Made by a program: the position numbers and the translations under genes
In this document: positions 33,394 to 44,008 of the stretch, piece after piece
How the letters are laid out: each line of letters begins with the position of its first letter
Numbering within the stretch: the first letter of the stretch is position 1
The notes under the pieces: model-generated
Databases searched by the model: none
What the model saw: the letters and a program-made list of their open reading frames with translations, nothing else
What the model was told of the DNA's origin: nothing
Assembly: GCA_021296485.1 (NCBI GenBank)
Contig: JAGWAI010000014.1
Span: 20,145 to 64,152, forward strand
Source: Acidobacteriota bacterium
Lineage (GTDB): Bacteria > Acidobacteriota > Vicinamibacteria > Vicinamibacterales > UBA8438
DNA length: 44,008 nt
Reading direction: 5' to 3'

Positions 33394-33556
33394 TTAGCCC
33401 GCAATTCTCACCAGCCTTCTGCTGCGGCCGCCGATCCGCTCGCGTTGACGGGCCGTACTCCCTCACGCCGCTTCGACGTAGTTACGACTACGCCTGCAGC
33501 GTCGTTCAGTCCGTGCGCCCCGTCACCACGGCACGCTGGTGAGAAATGCGGGTTAG
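33394..33556. mobile_element. MITE-like element, family B (155 bp, TTAG duplication)
   Basis: The left end CCCGCAATTCTCACCAGC (33398-33415) and the right end GCTGGTGAGAAATGCGGG (33535-33552) are inverted repeats matching at 17 of 18 bases. Direct TTAG repeats at 33394-33397 and 33553-33556 flank them as a probable 4-bp target duplication. The interior is non-coding and contains the hairpin CGTAGT-TACG-ACTACG. A related solo end is at 4995-5016. The element separates clpC from bamA and ends 13 bases upstream of the bamA ATG. Confidence 0.75.
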
Positions 33557-33570
33557 CCGCCCGTGGCGGC
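33556..33570 (-). terminator. Possible hairpin terminator after clpC
   Basis: GCCGCC (33556-33561) and GGCGGC (33565-33570) form a 6-bp GC stem with a 3-base loop, 25 bases downstream of the clpC stop. There is no T-run after it on the minus strand, so intrinsic termination is doubtful. It abuts the MITE target repeat. Confidence 0.3.
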
Positions 33571-33594
33571 AATAAGTATGCCAGTGTACGTACT

Positions 33595-36039
<2,445 letters not shown>

Positions 36040-36096
36040 CCACTCCCGCCCGTCAACGGCGTCGAAGCAGTCCGACGCACCGTCAGGTTCCAGCGC

Positions 36097-36105
36097 ATTA
36101 TACCA
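36097..36105 (-). promoter_or_regulatory. Extended -10 promoter of clpC
   Basis: The complement reads TGGTATAAT, a consensus extended -10 (TGN plus TATAAT). A weak TTGGCG lies 15 bases upstream. Transcription would start near 36090, giving a leader of about 50 bases before the clpC ATG at 36039. No heat-shock CIRCE or CtsR repeat is seen. Confidence 0.6.
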
Positions 36106-36141
36106 GTCCGCACGTACCGCCAATTCCGGCGGTCGGCGCCA

Positions 36142-36831
36142 TCAGGCCGGATGCAGGCGGCCGTCCTCCAGGCGCAGCACGCGGTCGCACGCCGCAGCGA
36201 GGCGCAGATTGTGCGTGGCGATCAGCGACGTGAGGTCGTGCAGGCGGTGCATCTCGCGCAGCAGCTCGTGCAGCCGTTCGGCAGTCGGCTCGTCGAGATC
36301 GCCGGTCGGCTCGTCGGCCAGCAACAGGGACGGGCGCATCATCAGCGCGCGGGCCACCGCCACCCGCTGCTGCTCACCGCCGGAGAGCATCCCGGGGCGA
36401 TGATCCAGACGCTCCTCCAGACCGACCTGCTCCAGCACGTCCCGGGCCCGCGCCTCCGCCTCGGCCGGCGGCAGCCCGGCGATGCGCATCGGCATCGCGG
36501 CGTTCTCGAGCGCGCTGAATTCCGGCAGCAGATGATGGAATTGAAAGACGAAGCCGACGTGCCGGTTGCGGAAGCGGACCAGCTCCGCGTCGGGCAGCCC
36601 GGTGACATCGGTGCCGCCGACCACGATCCGCCCGCCGTCGACGCGGTCGAGCCCGCCGACCACATGCATCAGCGTGCTCTTGCCCACGCCGGACGTGCCG
36701 ACGACCGCCACCATCTCGCCCGCATCGACGGCCAGGTCCAGATCCCGGAGCACCGCCAGCGAGCCGCGCGCGACAGGGTAGGACTTGGTGAGCCGGACGA
36801 CTTCGAGGAATCGCGGCCCCGTTGCCGTCAC
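36142..36831 (-). CDS. lolD: Lipoprotein-releasing ABC transporter ATPase LolD
   Basis: A 229-residue ABC ATPase of the MacB/LolD group. Walker A is VGTSGVGKSTLMHVVGGLD, then the Q-loop FVFQFHHLLPEFSALENA, signature LSGGEQQRVAVARALMM, Walker B SLLLADEPTGDLD and H-loop LIATHNLRLA. With LolC/E it extracts outer membrane lipoproteins from the inner membrane. The GTG at 36831 overlaps the upstream stop (GTGA), coupling it to the permease. The longer reading frame upstream belongs to the permease gene in another frame. Confidence 0.94.
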   Translation of the reverse strand: MTATGPRFLEVVRLTKSYPVARGSLAVLRDLDLAVDAGEMVAVVGTSGVGKSTLMHVVGGLDRVDGGRIVVGGTDVTGLPDAELVRFRNRHVGFVFQFHHLLPEFSALENAAMPMRIAGLPPAEAEARARDVLEQVGLEERLDHRPGMLSGGEQQRVAVARALMMRPSLLLADEPTGDLDEPTAERLHELLREMHRLHDLTSLIATHNLRLAAACDRVLRLEDGRLHPA

Positions 36832-38063
36832 CGGTACCTCAGCGCCTCGGCCGGATCCAGGCGCGACGCCTGGCGCGCGGGATAGATGGTGGCGGTGAAG
36901 CAGATCGCGAGGGCCGCCACGACCACCAGCGCGAAATCGAATGGCTCGACCGTGAACGGAACGTACGAGAGATCGTATACCTCGACATCGAGGCGGATCA
37001 CCCGGTGGCGGTCCAGCAGCGTCGCCAGCGCGTACCCTGCGCCCGCGCCGACCGTCGTGCCGACCGTGCCGATGACGATGCCCTGCAGCATGAAGATCCG
37101 CATGATCGCCTGCGACGCCGCCCCCATCGTCTTCAGAATGGCGATGTCGCGGCTCTTCTCCATTACGAGCAGCACGAGGGAGGCGACTATATTCAGCGCC
37201 GCCACCATGACGATCAACCCGATCGTGATCGAGATGGCCATCTTCTCCAGCCACAGGGCCGAGAAGAGCGACTGGTTGAGCTGCGACCAGTCCTCGGTCA
37301 CGTATCCGGGACCCAACGTATCCGACACCTCCGCGGCCACCTCGCGCGACGCGTAGACGTCATCGACGCGGAGCTCCATCAGCTCCACCCGCTCCTTGTT
37401 GAACAGCCGCTTCGCGACATCCAGGCTGACGAAGCCGTAGGCGTTGTCGTAGGTGTACAGCCCGAGGTTGAACGTGCCGACGACCTGCAGGCGCCGCGGC
37501 CGCGGCACCATCCCGAGCGGCGACAGCGTCCCGTGCTCGGTGATGAGCGTGATCTCGTCGCCGACGAAGGCGCCGAGCTGCGCCGCCACGCCGTCGCCGA
37601 TCAGCACGCCGCCGAGCGCCGGCGGGTCGATGTCCGTCCGTTCCAGATCCGCCAGACTGCCGCCGCGCACCGCCGACTCGACCTCGGTGACATGCCGCTC
37701 CAGATCGGGATCGATCCCCTTGACGCTGATGAACGCCTCCCCGTTGCGGGTGGTCGCCAGCGCCTTGCCGAGAATGGACGGCGCCGCGGCCACGACGCGC
37801 GGCAGCGCCCCGAGCCGGCGCGCCTCGGCGTCCGGGTCCCCGAATCCTCCGGCCGCCACGTTCCAGACGTACACGTGCGCTTCCGAGCCGGTTATCCGGT
37901 CGCGCATCTCGCGCTGCATGCCGGTCATCAGCGCCAGCGCCACGACCAGCGCCATCACGCCCAGCGTCACGCCGAGCGTCGAGATCAGCGAGATCAACGA
38001 GATGAAGGCCTGCCGGCGGCGGGCCAGCAGGTAACGCGTCGCGACGTGCCACTCGAACGACAC
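36828..38063 (-). CDS. Lipoprotein-releasing ABC transporter permease LolC/LolE
   Basis: A 411-residue four-helix permease of the FtsX/MacB type. The first helix is near the N-terminus (ISTLGVTLGVMALVVALALM), a large periplasmic domain (about 50-265) follows, and three C-terminal helices are AISITIGLIVMVAALNIVAS, IGTVGTTVGAGAGYALA and FALVVVAALAICFTATIYPA. The end motif PARQASRLDPAEALRYR is typical. In genomes with one lolC/E gene the protein forms a homodimer. The GTG at 38063 lies 4 bases after the lysS stop. lolD overlaps it. Confidence 0.94.
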   Translation of the reverse strand: MSFEWHVATRYLLARRRQAFISLISLISTLGVTLGVMALVVALALMTGMQREMRDRITGSEAHVYVWNVAAGGFGDPDAEARRLGALPRVVAAAPSILGKALATTRNGEAFISVKGIDPDLERHVTEVESAVRGGSLADLERTDIDPPALGGVLIGDGVAAQLGAFVGDEITLITEHGTLSPLGMVPRPRRLQVVGTFNLGLYTYDNAYGFVSLDVAKRLFNKERVELMELRVDDVYASREVAAEVSDTLGPGYVTEDWSQLNQSLFSALWLEKMAISITIGLIVMVAALNIVASLVLLVMEKSRDIAILKTMGAASQAIMRIFMLQGIVIGTVGTTVGAGAGYALATLLDRHRVIRLDVEVYDLSYVPFTVEPFDFALVVVAALAICFTATIYPARQASRLDPAEALRYR

Positions 38064-38067
38064 TACT

Positions 38068-39579
<1,512 letters not shown>

Positions 39580-39585
39580 GTTGTA

Positions 39586-40035
39586 CTACCCGTCCGGAAG
39601 ATCCTGCGCGGGCAACCCGCGGGATACGCCGTCCAGCACCCCGTTGATGAAAGCGGTGGCATCCTCGCCGCTGAACGTCCTGGCCAGCTCCAGCGCCTCA
39701 TCGATCACGACCGCCGTCGGCGTGTCGGTGTAGGCGAGCTCATAGACTGCCATCCGCATGATAAGCCGGTCGATTACCGCCATGCGGGCGAGCCGCCAGT
39801 TGTGGGTGTTCGACTCGAGCAACGCGTCTATGGCGGTGAGACGCTCGGTCGTCCCTTCGACGAGCTCGGTGGCGAACCGGCGCCGGGGAGCGGGAGCGGG
39901 ATTTACGCGCCAGTACGCCCTGCTCGCGTCGCCGAGGCCGCCCGGCCCGGCCCATCCGACTTCCCATTGATACAACAGCTGCAACGCCGCCTCGCGGGCG
40001 CGGTGGCGCTCCGCCCCGCTCCGCCCGGCGTTCAC
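39586..40035 (-). CDS. nusB: Transcription antitermination factor NusB
   Basis: A 149-residue RNA-binding helical protein. ERHRAREAALQLLYQWEVG is the family start, followed by LIMRMAVYELAYTDTPTAVV, IDEALELARTFSGEDATAF and INGVLDGV. NusB with NusE (S10) binds boxA in rRNA operon leaders to allow antitermination. The GTG at 40035 overlaps the ribH stop (GTGA). A ribH-nusB pair is a very widespread arrangement. Confidence 0.95.
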   Translation of the reverse strand: MNAGRSGAERHRAREAALQLLYQWEVGWAGPGGLGDASRAYWRVNPAPAPRRRFATELVEGTTERLTAIDALLESNTHNWRLARMAVIDRLIMRMAVYELAYTDTPTAVVIDEALELARTFSGEDATAFINGVLDGVSRGLPAQDLPDG

Positions 40036-40538
40036 GCGGCCGATCCGGAGGCGCGCGGGCGCGCCAGATTGCGCTTGACGTCCGTGAGCTGCAGCGCGGC
40101 CATGGCGGCTTCCCAACCCTTGTTCGCGGCGCCCGGACCCGACCTGGCCACGGCCTCCCCCAACGAGTTCGTGGTGAGCACGCCGAAGCTGATCGGTACG
40201 CCGGTCGCCTGCGACGCGATCATGATGCCGTGGGCCACCGCCGACGCGATGTAGTCGTAATGCGGCGTCTGTCCCCGAATCACGCACCCGAGGCAGACGA
40301 TCGCATCGAACCGGCGCGTCTCGGCAGCCTGCCTGGCCGCGAACGGAATCTCGAATGCGCCCGGCACCGGAATCACCACCACGGCGTCGTCGCGCACGCC
40401 CGCGCGCTTGAGCGCCGCTGCCGCGCCGTCGCGCAGCGCACCGGTTATGGAGTCATGATAGGCCGAGACGACAAGGGCAATCCGCAGATTGCCGGCGTCG
40501 GGTCCCGGACCGGCGGAGGTCGCGGGCGCGGTCTTCAC
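40032..40538 (-). CDS. ribH: 6,7-dimethyl-8-ribityllumazine synthase RibH
   Basis: A 168-residue lumazine synthase that condenses the ribityl-pyrimidinedione with the four-carbon phosphate to make the riboflavin precursor. Motifs: VIPVPGAFEIPFAARQAAE, FDAIVCLGCVIRGQTPHYDYI with the catalytic His, and ISFGVLTTNSLGEA. The substrate-binding FN of most homologues appears as YH (SAYHDSITGAL), a small difference. The GTG at 40538 overlaps the stop of the enoyl-CoA hydratase (GTGA). Other rib genes are not in this window. Confidence 0.94.
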   Translation of the reverse strand: MKTAPATSAGPGPDAGNLRIALVVSAYHDSITGALRDGAAAALKRAGVRDDAVVVIPVPGAFEIPFAARQAAETRRFDAIVCLGCVIRGQTPHYDYIASAVAHGIMIASQATGVPISFGVLTTNSLGEAVARSGPGAANKGWEAAMAALQLTDVKRNLARPRASGSAA

Positions 40539-41317
40539 TGTCCCTTGAACTCCGCGCGGCGTTTCTCGAGAAATGCGCGCGTCCCCTCCCGCATGTCGTC
40601 GGTGGCGGCCACAAGGCCGAACACGGACGCCTCGTAGTCGCAGCCGTCGGCCAGCGACATCTGCATCCCCGAACGGACGGCGTCCAGAAGGTAGCGCACC
40701 GCGACCGCCGGCTTGGCCGCCAGGGCCGCGGCCAGCGCACCCGCTTCGGCCATGAGCCGTTCGGCCGGCACCACGCGGTTGACGAGCCCCAGGCGGTGCG
40801 CCTCGGCGGCCGTGACAGGATCGCCCGCAAGCAGCATCTCCAGGGCCGCGCCCGGACCGACCAGGCGCGGCAGGCGCTGCGTGCCGCCATAGCCGGGGAT
40901 GAGCCCCAGGTTGATCTCCGGCTGCCCGATACGGGCCGTTTCGGCCGCCACGCGCAGCGTACAGGCCATGGCCAGCTCGCAGCCGCCGCCCAGCGCAAAA
41001 CCGTTGATGGCCGCTATGACCGGCTTGCCGGCGCCGGCGATCAGGTCGCATAGCGCCTGCCCTCGGCGGGCCACCTCGCGCGCTTCAGCCGGCTGCAGGC
41101 GGGCCAGCTCGGCGATATCGGCGCCGGCCACGAATGCCCGCTCGCCGGCGCCCGTCAGTATGATCGCGCGTGCCGTCGCGTCCGCGCGCAGTCGGCCGAA
41201 GACATCGAACAGCTCGGTGATGGTGGCCGCGTTGAGCGCATTGAGCACCTTGGGCCGCGATACGGTAACGCGGGCAACGTGATCGGCTCCGGCCGGTGCG
41301 AGAGTTACGTTGTCCAT
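40535..41317 (-). CDS. Enoyl-CoA hydratase / crotonase family enzyme
   Basis: A 260-residue crotonase. The CoA-binding and oxyanion sequences are AFVAGADIAELARL, INGFALGGGCELAMAC (first catalytic Glu) and ARIGQPEINLGLIPGYGGTQ (second catalytic Glu and gating region). Retention of both glutamates is typical of true enoyl-CoA hydratases that add water to trans-2-enoyl-CoA. The specific acyl chain cannot be told. No other beta-oxidation genes are near. The ATG at 41317 has no clear Shine-Dalgarno, and it lies 17 bases downstream of the VanZ-like gene. Confidence 0.9.
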   Translation of the reverse strand: MDNVTLAPAGADHVARVTVSRPKVLNALNAATITELFDVFGRLRADATARAIILTGAGERAFVAGADIAELARLQPAEAREVARRGQALCDLIAGAGKPVIAAINGFALGGGCELAMACTLRVAAETARIGQPEINLGLIPGYGGTQRLPRLVGPGAALEMLLAGDPVTAAEAHRLGLVNRVVPAERLMAEAGALAAALAAKPAVAVRYLLDAVRSGMQMSLADGCDYEASVFGLVAATDDMREGTRAFLEKRRAEFKGQ

Positions 41318-41334
41318 GAGGTTTTCGCCGGCGC

Positions 41335-41862
41335 TCACCCGGATCCGGGCTGCCGAACCGACAAGACTATACCGCACGCCCAGACGACGAGAACGCCGCA
41401 CAGTGCCCCCGCGACATCGGCCCCCAGGTCGACCAGCTCCGCCGTGCGCCCCGGCACGAAACGCTGGTGCAGCTCGTCGCTGATGCCGTACAAACCGGCG
41501 ACGGCCACGGCGGCGGCGGCGTGGCGGATCGTGACGCCGCGCAGGCGGCCGCCGGCAAGAGCGTGCAGCAACAGCGCCCCCAGCAGGCCGTACGCCACGG
41601 CGTGCGCGGTGAGGTTGTATCCCCGCAGGAGCACGGGCGAGGAGCCCGGGATCGACGAAAGCAGGAACAGCAACGCCATCATCGCCAGCGCCGGTAGCCA
41701 ATACCACTTGGGGCTGCGCCCCAAACCCCCGGCAAGTCCTGGCGGGGACCCCTTCGCCCCGCGCCGGGCTTGCCGAGGCGCACCGTGTGCGCCTGGGGGG
41801 CCGACTGCTGGAGCGCTCGTCGTCCCCCTTTTTGGATGCGCTGATCCCGGGTTGTAACGCAT
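41335..41862 (-). CDS. VanZ-like membrane protein
   Basis: A 175-residue protein with about four membrane helices (WLPALAMMALLFLLSSIPG, LTAHAVAYGLLGALLLHALA, AAAAVAVAGLYGISDELHQ, DLGADVAGALCGVLVVWA). The VanZ signature GLYGISDELHQRFVPGRTAELVDLGADVAGA is clearly recognisable in parts. VanZ proteins give low-level teicoplanin resistance in enterococci; most homologues have unknown roles. The N-terminal 50 residues before the first helix are Gly/Pro/Arg-rich and encoded by strongly palindromic DNA, so the start is uncertain: 41862 is the first ATG, a TTG at 41880 abuts the upstream stop, and a TTG inside the palindromes is possible. Confidence 0.75.
   Translation of the reverse strand: MRYNPGSAHPKRGTTSAPAVGPPGAHGAPRQARRGAKGSPPGLAGGLGRSPKWYWLPALAMMALLFLLSSIPGSSPVLLRGYNLTAHAVAYGLLGALLLHALAGGRLRGVTIRHAAAAVAVAGLYGISDELHQRFVPGRTAELVDLGADVAGALCGVLVVWACGIVLSVRQPGSG
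41708..41794. repeat. Cluster of three hairpins at the 5' end of the vanZ-like gene
   Basis: Three palindromes lie side by side: TTGGGGC-tgc-GCCCCAA (41708-41724), a long imperfect stem bounded by CGGCAAG and CTTGCCG (41730-41775), and AGGCGCAC-cgt-GTGCGCCT (41776-41794). The block is in frame with the VanZ-like protein but encodes a low-complexity Gly/Pro/Arg segment. It looks like a palindromic repetitive element and could fold in mRNA around the start. Confidence 0.6.
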
Positions 41863-41880
41863 TGTCAGCCGTACGCCCAA

Positions 41881-42054
41881 CTAGAACGGCAGCGGATACA
41901 TCAACCAGCCAATCACCACCGCGGACGCCGTGAAGGCCGCCCACAGCAGCGCCCCGAACCGCAGTTGCTCGCGCGGGTCGTCACGGGCCAGCAGCGCGAA
42001 CACCAGCGACACGAATCCGCCGAACAGCGCCATTATCCAGAAGTGACTGGTCAT
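41881..42054 (-). CDS. Small two-helix membrane protein (57 residues)
   Basis: A 57-codon frame from an ATG at 42054 to a TAG at 41881. The protein starts MTSHFWIMALFGGFVSLVFA, continues with a charged loop LLARDDPREQLRFG, and ends in a second helix WAAFTASAVVIGWLMYPLP. The charged loop is followed by the predicted helix and the whole looks like a helical hairpin. It lies 24 bases downstream of the membrane-protein gene at 42079 and directly upstream of vanZ-like, so it belongs to the operon. I do not recognise the family. A weak GGAG lies about ten bases before the ATG. Confidence 0.6.
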   Translation of the reverse strand: MTSHFWIMALFGGFVSLVFALLARDDPREQLRFGALLWAAFTASAVVIGWLMYPLPF

Positions 42055-42078
42055 CGGCACGCGGCTCCGCGGCTGCGC

Positions 42079-42480
42079 CTACTTGCGCCCCCGGGCGATG
42101 TCGCCGGCATCGAGCACGACCAGCAGGTTAAGCAGGCCGGCCACGATCAGAAACGTGTTTCCATGCTCGTAGGTGGCCCCCACCACCCGCCCGTCGCCCA
42201 GTCCCAGCGCCGCCGCCACCAGGTACGGCGTGCCGATCCCCAGGTCGGCGAGCGCCATCAACAGCACCAGCGGCTGTCCCGTCTCGAACGGAAACAGCCG
42301 CCCGTCCAGCCACAGACCGACGGCGAACATGAGCGGCAGGGCCGCGAGCAGGATCAAGCCGGTGCGGCGGCGCCCCATGAGCAGGTGCCCGGCGCCGGGC
42401 ACAGCCCAAGCCGCCGCGCACACCATCACGGGGCTCGCCGCGGGCGCCGGTGGCTCCGGCCGTGACCGTGTCTGCGCCAT
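42079..42480 (-). CDS. Small multi-span membrane protein (DUF6677-like)
   Basis: A 133-residue protein with about three helices. WAVPGAGHLLMGRRRTGLIL is the glycine-rich PGxGHxxxGRRxxG signature seen in TM2-type and DUF6677-type proteins, and the C-terminal NTFLIVAGLLNLLVVLDAGD is another hydrophobic stretch with a conserved-looking VLDAGD end. The function of this group is unknown. The start at 42480 follows GGAGCG by nine bases. It lies 25 bases downstream of the PfkB-type kinase and upstream of the 57-residue protein. The family name is given from recall and is tentative. Confidence 0.65.
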   Translation of the reverse strand: MAQTRSRPEPPAPAASPVMVCAAAWAVPGAGHLLMGRRRTGLILLAALPLMFAVGLWLDGRLFPFETGQPLVLLMALADLGIGTPYLVAAALGLGDGRVVGATYEHGNTFLIVAGLLNLLVVLDAGDIARGRK

Positions 42481-42505
42481 GCTCGATCGCGCTCCTGCCC
42501 GGATG

Positions 42506-43417
42506 TTACAGCGGCTCGAACTGCGTGAGCTGCCTGAATTCGCCGAACCTGGCCGCCACTGCCGCCTTGTCCAGCCGCAGCAGCCGGTCGACGCCGAATT
42601 CCTGCACGGCGAACGACGCCATCGTGCTGCCGGCCACCACGGCCTGCGCCAGCACGGCATCGGTCATTTGGGGCGCGGACGCCAGATAGCCGATGAACCC
42701 CCCGGCGAATGTGTCACCCGCTCCGGTCGGGTCGCAAACGACCTCCAGCGGCATCGCGGGCGCCGCGAAAAACCGCTCGCCGGAGGTCATCAGCACGCCG
42801 TGCTCACCGCGCTTGATCACCACGCGCCGGGGTCCGAGCGCCCGAATCGCGCGCGCCGCCGCGACCAGGTTCCGCTCGCCGCTCAGCTGCCGCGCCTCTT
42901 CGTCATTGATGATCAGCACGTGCACGCGCGCCAGCACGCGGCGCAGGGCGTCCGGCGTACCCTCGATCCAGTAGTTCATAGTGTCGAGCGCGACGAGCCG
43001 GGGTGACGCCACCTGGTCCAGCACCTCCAATTGAAGCGCCGGGTGAATGTTCGCCAGGAAAACGATGGGACTGTCGCGAAACGCCGCGGGAATGCGCGGT
43101 CGGAACGCGTCGAACACGTTCAACTCGGTGTAGATCGTGTCGCGTTGATTGAGATCGTGGTGGTATTCCCCGCGCCAGCGAAACGTCTCCCCGGCAACCC
43201 GCTGCAGACCGCTCAGGTCGATCGGCCGGCCGTCGAATATCCGCAGGTGGCCCGGTCCGAAGTCATCGCCGACCACGGCCACCAACCGGACGGGCGTGAA
43301 GAGCGACGCCGCGAGGCTGAAGTACGTGGCGGCGCCGCCGACGACGCGCGACACCTCGCCTGCCGGCGTCTTGATCGAGTCGAAGGCCACGGAGCCAACG
43401 GTGAGAACCGGCTGCAT
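42506..43417 (-). CDS. PfkB-family carbohydrate/nucleoside kinase
   Basis: A 303-residue ribokinase-fold kinase. The N-terminal glycine pair is in VVGGAATYFSLAASL, the middle has LVALDTMNYWIEGTPDAL, and the C-terminal signature DPTGAGDTFAGGFIGYLAS includes the anion hole and the catalytic Asp. The family phosphorylates sugars, adenosine or related nucleosides. Adjacency to methylthioadenosine phosphorylase (3 bases) suggests a link with nucleoside or methylthio-sugar salvage, such as adenosine or methylthioribose-type phosphorylation. That is only an inference from position. Confidence 0.85.
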   Translation of the reverse strand: MQPVLTVGSVAFDSIKTPAGEVSRVVGGAATYFSLAASLFTPVRLVAVVGDDFGPGHLRIFDGRPIDLSGLQRVAGETFRWRGEYHHDLNQRDTIYTELNVFDAFRPRIPAAFRDSPIVFLANIHPALQLEVLDQVASPRLVALDTMNYWIEGTPDALRRVLARVHVLIINDEEARQLSGERNLVAAARAIRALGPRRVVIKRGEHGVLMTSGERFFAAPAMPLEVVCDPTGAGDTFAGGFIGYLASAPQMTDAVLAQAVVAGSTMASFAVQEFGVDRLLRLDKAAVAARFGEFRQLTQFEPL

Positions 43418-43420
43418 CGG

Positions 43421-44008
43421 TCAGTCCAGATACTTTCCGACAATCGGCGCCAGCTTCCGTTTGGTCTCCGGCGGTACGGCGTCCGGACGGGTGATGATGG
43501 CGGACTCGAGCGCCGTGGCGCAGCCGCACGCCCGGTCGGCCGGCAGGCGCTCGACCAGCGCCCTGACAACCCTTTGCGCGGTCTCGGCGTTGCGCAGCAG
43601 GTTCTGGACGATCATCTCGACCGTGACGTGGTCGTGATCGGGATGCCAGCAGTCGTAGTCGGTGACCAGGGCGAGTGTGGCGTAGCAGATCTCCGCCTCG
43701 CGCGCGAGCTTGGCCTCCTGGAGGTTCGTCATGCCGATGACGTCCATGCCCCACGAGCGGTACAGCCGCGACTCGGCCAGCGTAGAGAATTGCGGGCCCT
43801 CCATGCAGACGTACGTCCCGCCCCGGTGCGTGCGCGCCCCGGCCGCGTCGGACGCGTCGCCCGCCATGCCGGCAAGTGCGTCGCAGACCGGATGCGCAAA
43901 GGGAATGTGCGCCACTATCCCCTCGCCGAAGAACGTGCTTATCCGCCCGCGCGTGCGATCGAGGAACTGGTCCGGGATCACGATGTCGAGCGGCGGGTAC
44001 TCCTCGCG
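43421..44008 (-). CDS. mtnP: S-methyl-5'-thioadenosine phosphorylase (partial)
   Basis: The visible 195 codons are the C-terminal part of an MTA phosphorylase; the frame is open to the window edge, starting [19 protein letters not shown]. Family features: [39 protein letters not shown] and [18 protein letters not shown], the last distinguishing MTAP from purine nucleoside phosphorylase. It cleaves methylthioadenosine with phosphate to adenine and methylthioribose-1-phosphate in methionine salvage. Its N-terminus lies beyond 44008. It is the upstream neighbour of the PfkB kinase. Confidence 0.93.
   Translation of the reverse strand, partial: REEYPPLDIVIPDQFLDRTRGRISTFFGEGIVAHIPFAHPVCDALAGMAGDASDAAGARTHRGGTYVCMEGPQFSTLAESRLYRSWGMDVIGMTNLQEAKLAREAEICYATLALVTDYDCWHPDHDHVTVEMIVQNLLRNAETAQRVVRALVERLPADRACGCATALESAIITRPDAVPPETKRKLAPIVGKYLD

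Overview
The window is GC-rich, lacks rRNA or tRNA genes, and looks like chromosomal DNA of a Gram-negative, menaquinone-using bacterium. The best fit is Acidobacteriota, probably the Vicinamibacteria side. This is inferred from a giant Oar-like TonB-dependent receptor with an N-terminal carboxypeptidase-regulatory domain, futalosine-type menaquinone genes, an LpxI-type lipid A pathway, a FabZ-LpxA fusion, and many exported propeller and M16 proteins. No sequence search was possible, so the taxonomy is an inference.

Layout. 1-9.7 kb: two exported beta-propeller proteins (minus strand), recA (plus) behind a near-consensus promoter, convergent ftsB, then an overlapping minus operon of a catalytic M16 peptidase, a non-catalytic M16 partner and a multicopper oxidase. 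9.8-20.2 kb: a PYROXD2/CrtI-like FAD oxidoreductase (plus); a minus cluster with an exported SAM-methyltransferase-like protein, a cytochrome c'-like protein, an Oar-like receptor and a lipoprotein; a divergently transcribed exported epoxide hydrolase; an exported protein of unknown function; and a TonB-type energy transducer followed by a coupled 31-codon membrane ORF. 20.4-33.4 kb: one unbroken minus-strand series that starts with outer-membrane biogenesis (bamA, skp, fabZ-lpxA, lpxI, a Gfo/Idh/MocA dehydrogenase) and runs with no gap into menaquinone synthesis (an MqnE homologue lacking its Fe-S cysteines, mqnA, mqnC, an amidohydrolase resembling aminodeoxyfutalosine deaminase, an MqnP/UbiA prenyltransferase, ubiX, menG). 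33.6-44 kb: housekeeping genes, all on the minus strand: clpC, lolD, lolC/E, lysS, nusB, ribH, an enoyl-CoA hydratase, vanZ-like, two small membrane proteins, a PfkB kinase and a truncated mtnP.

Small non-coding elements lie between the genes. One family (about 139 bp, ends CAGCCCGTGGT, flanked by CTAG) is present at 20267-20413 and, cut by the window edge, at 1-57. A second (about 155 bp, ends CCCGCATTTCTCACCAGC, flanked by TTAG) sits between clpC and bamA, with a lone related end at 4995-5016. Both look like MITEs using a YTAG target. In two cases the CTAG flank supplies the stop codon of the adjacent gene.

The points most worth a second look are the cluster-less MqnE homologue inside the mqn operon, the two MITE families, a perfectly symmetrical divergent promoter at 16651-16683, an AT-rich 18-bp palindrome upstream of recA, the exported methyltransferase coupled to a cytochrome, and an Asn/Gly/Asp-rich insertion in BamA. 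Gene starts were set from signal peptides, Shine-Dalgarno sites and overlaps. GTG starts overlapping the previous stop (GTGA) are unusually common here.
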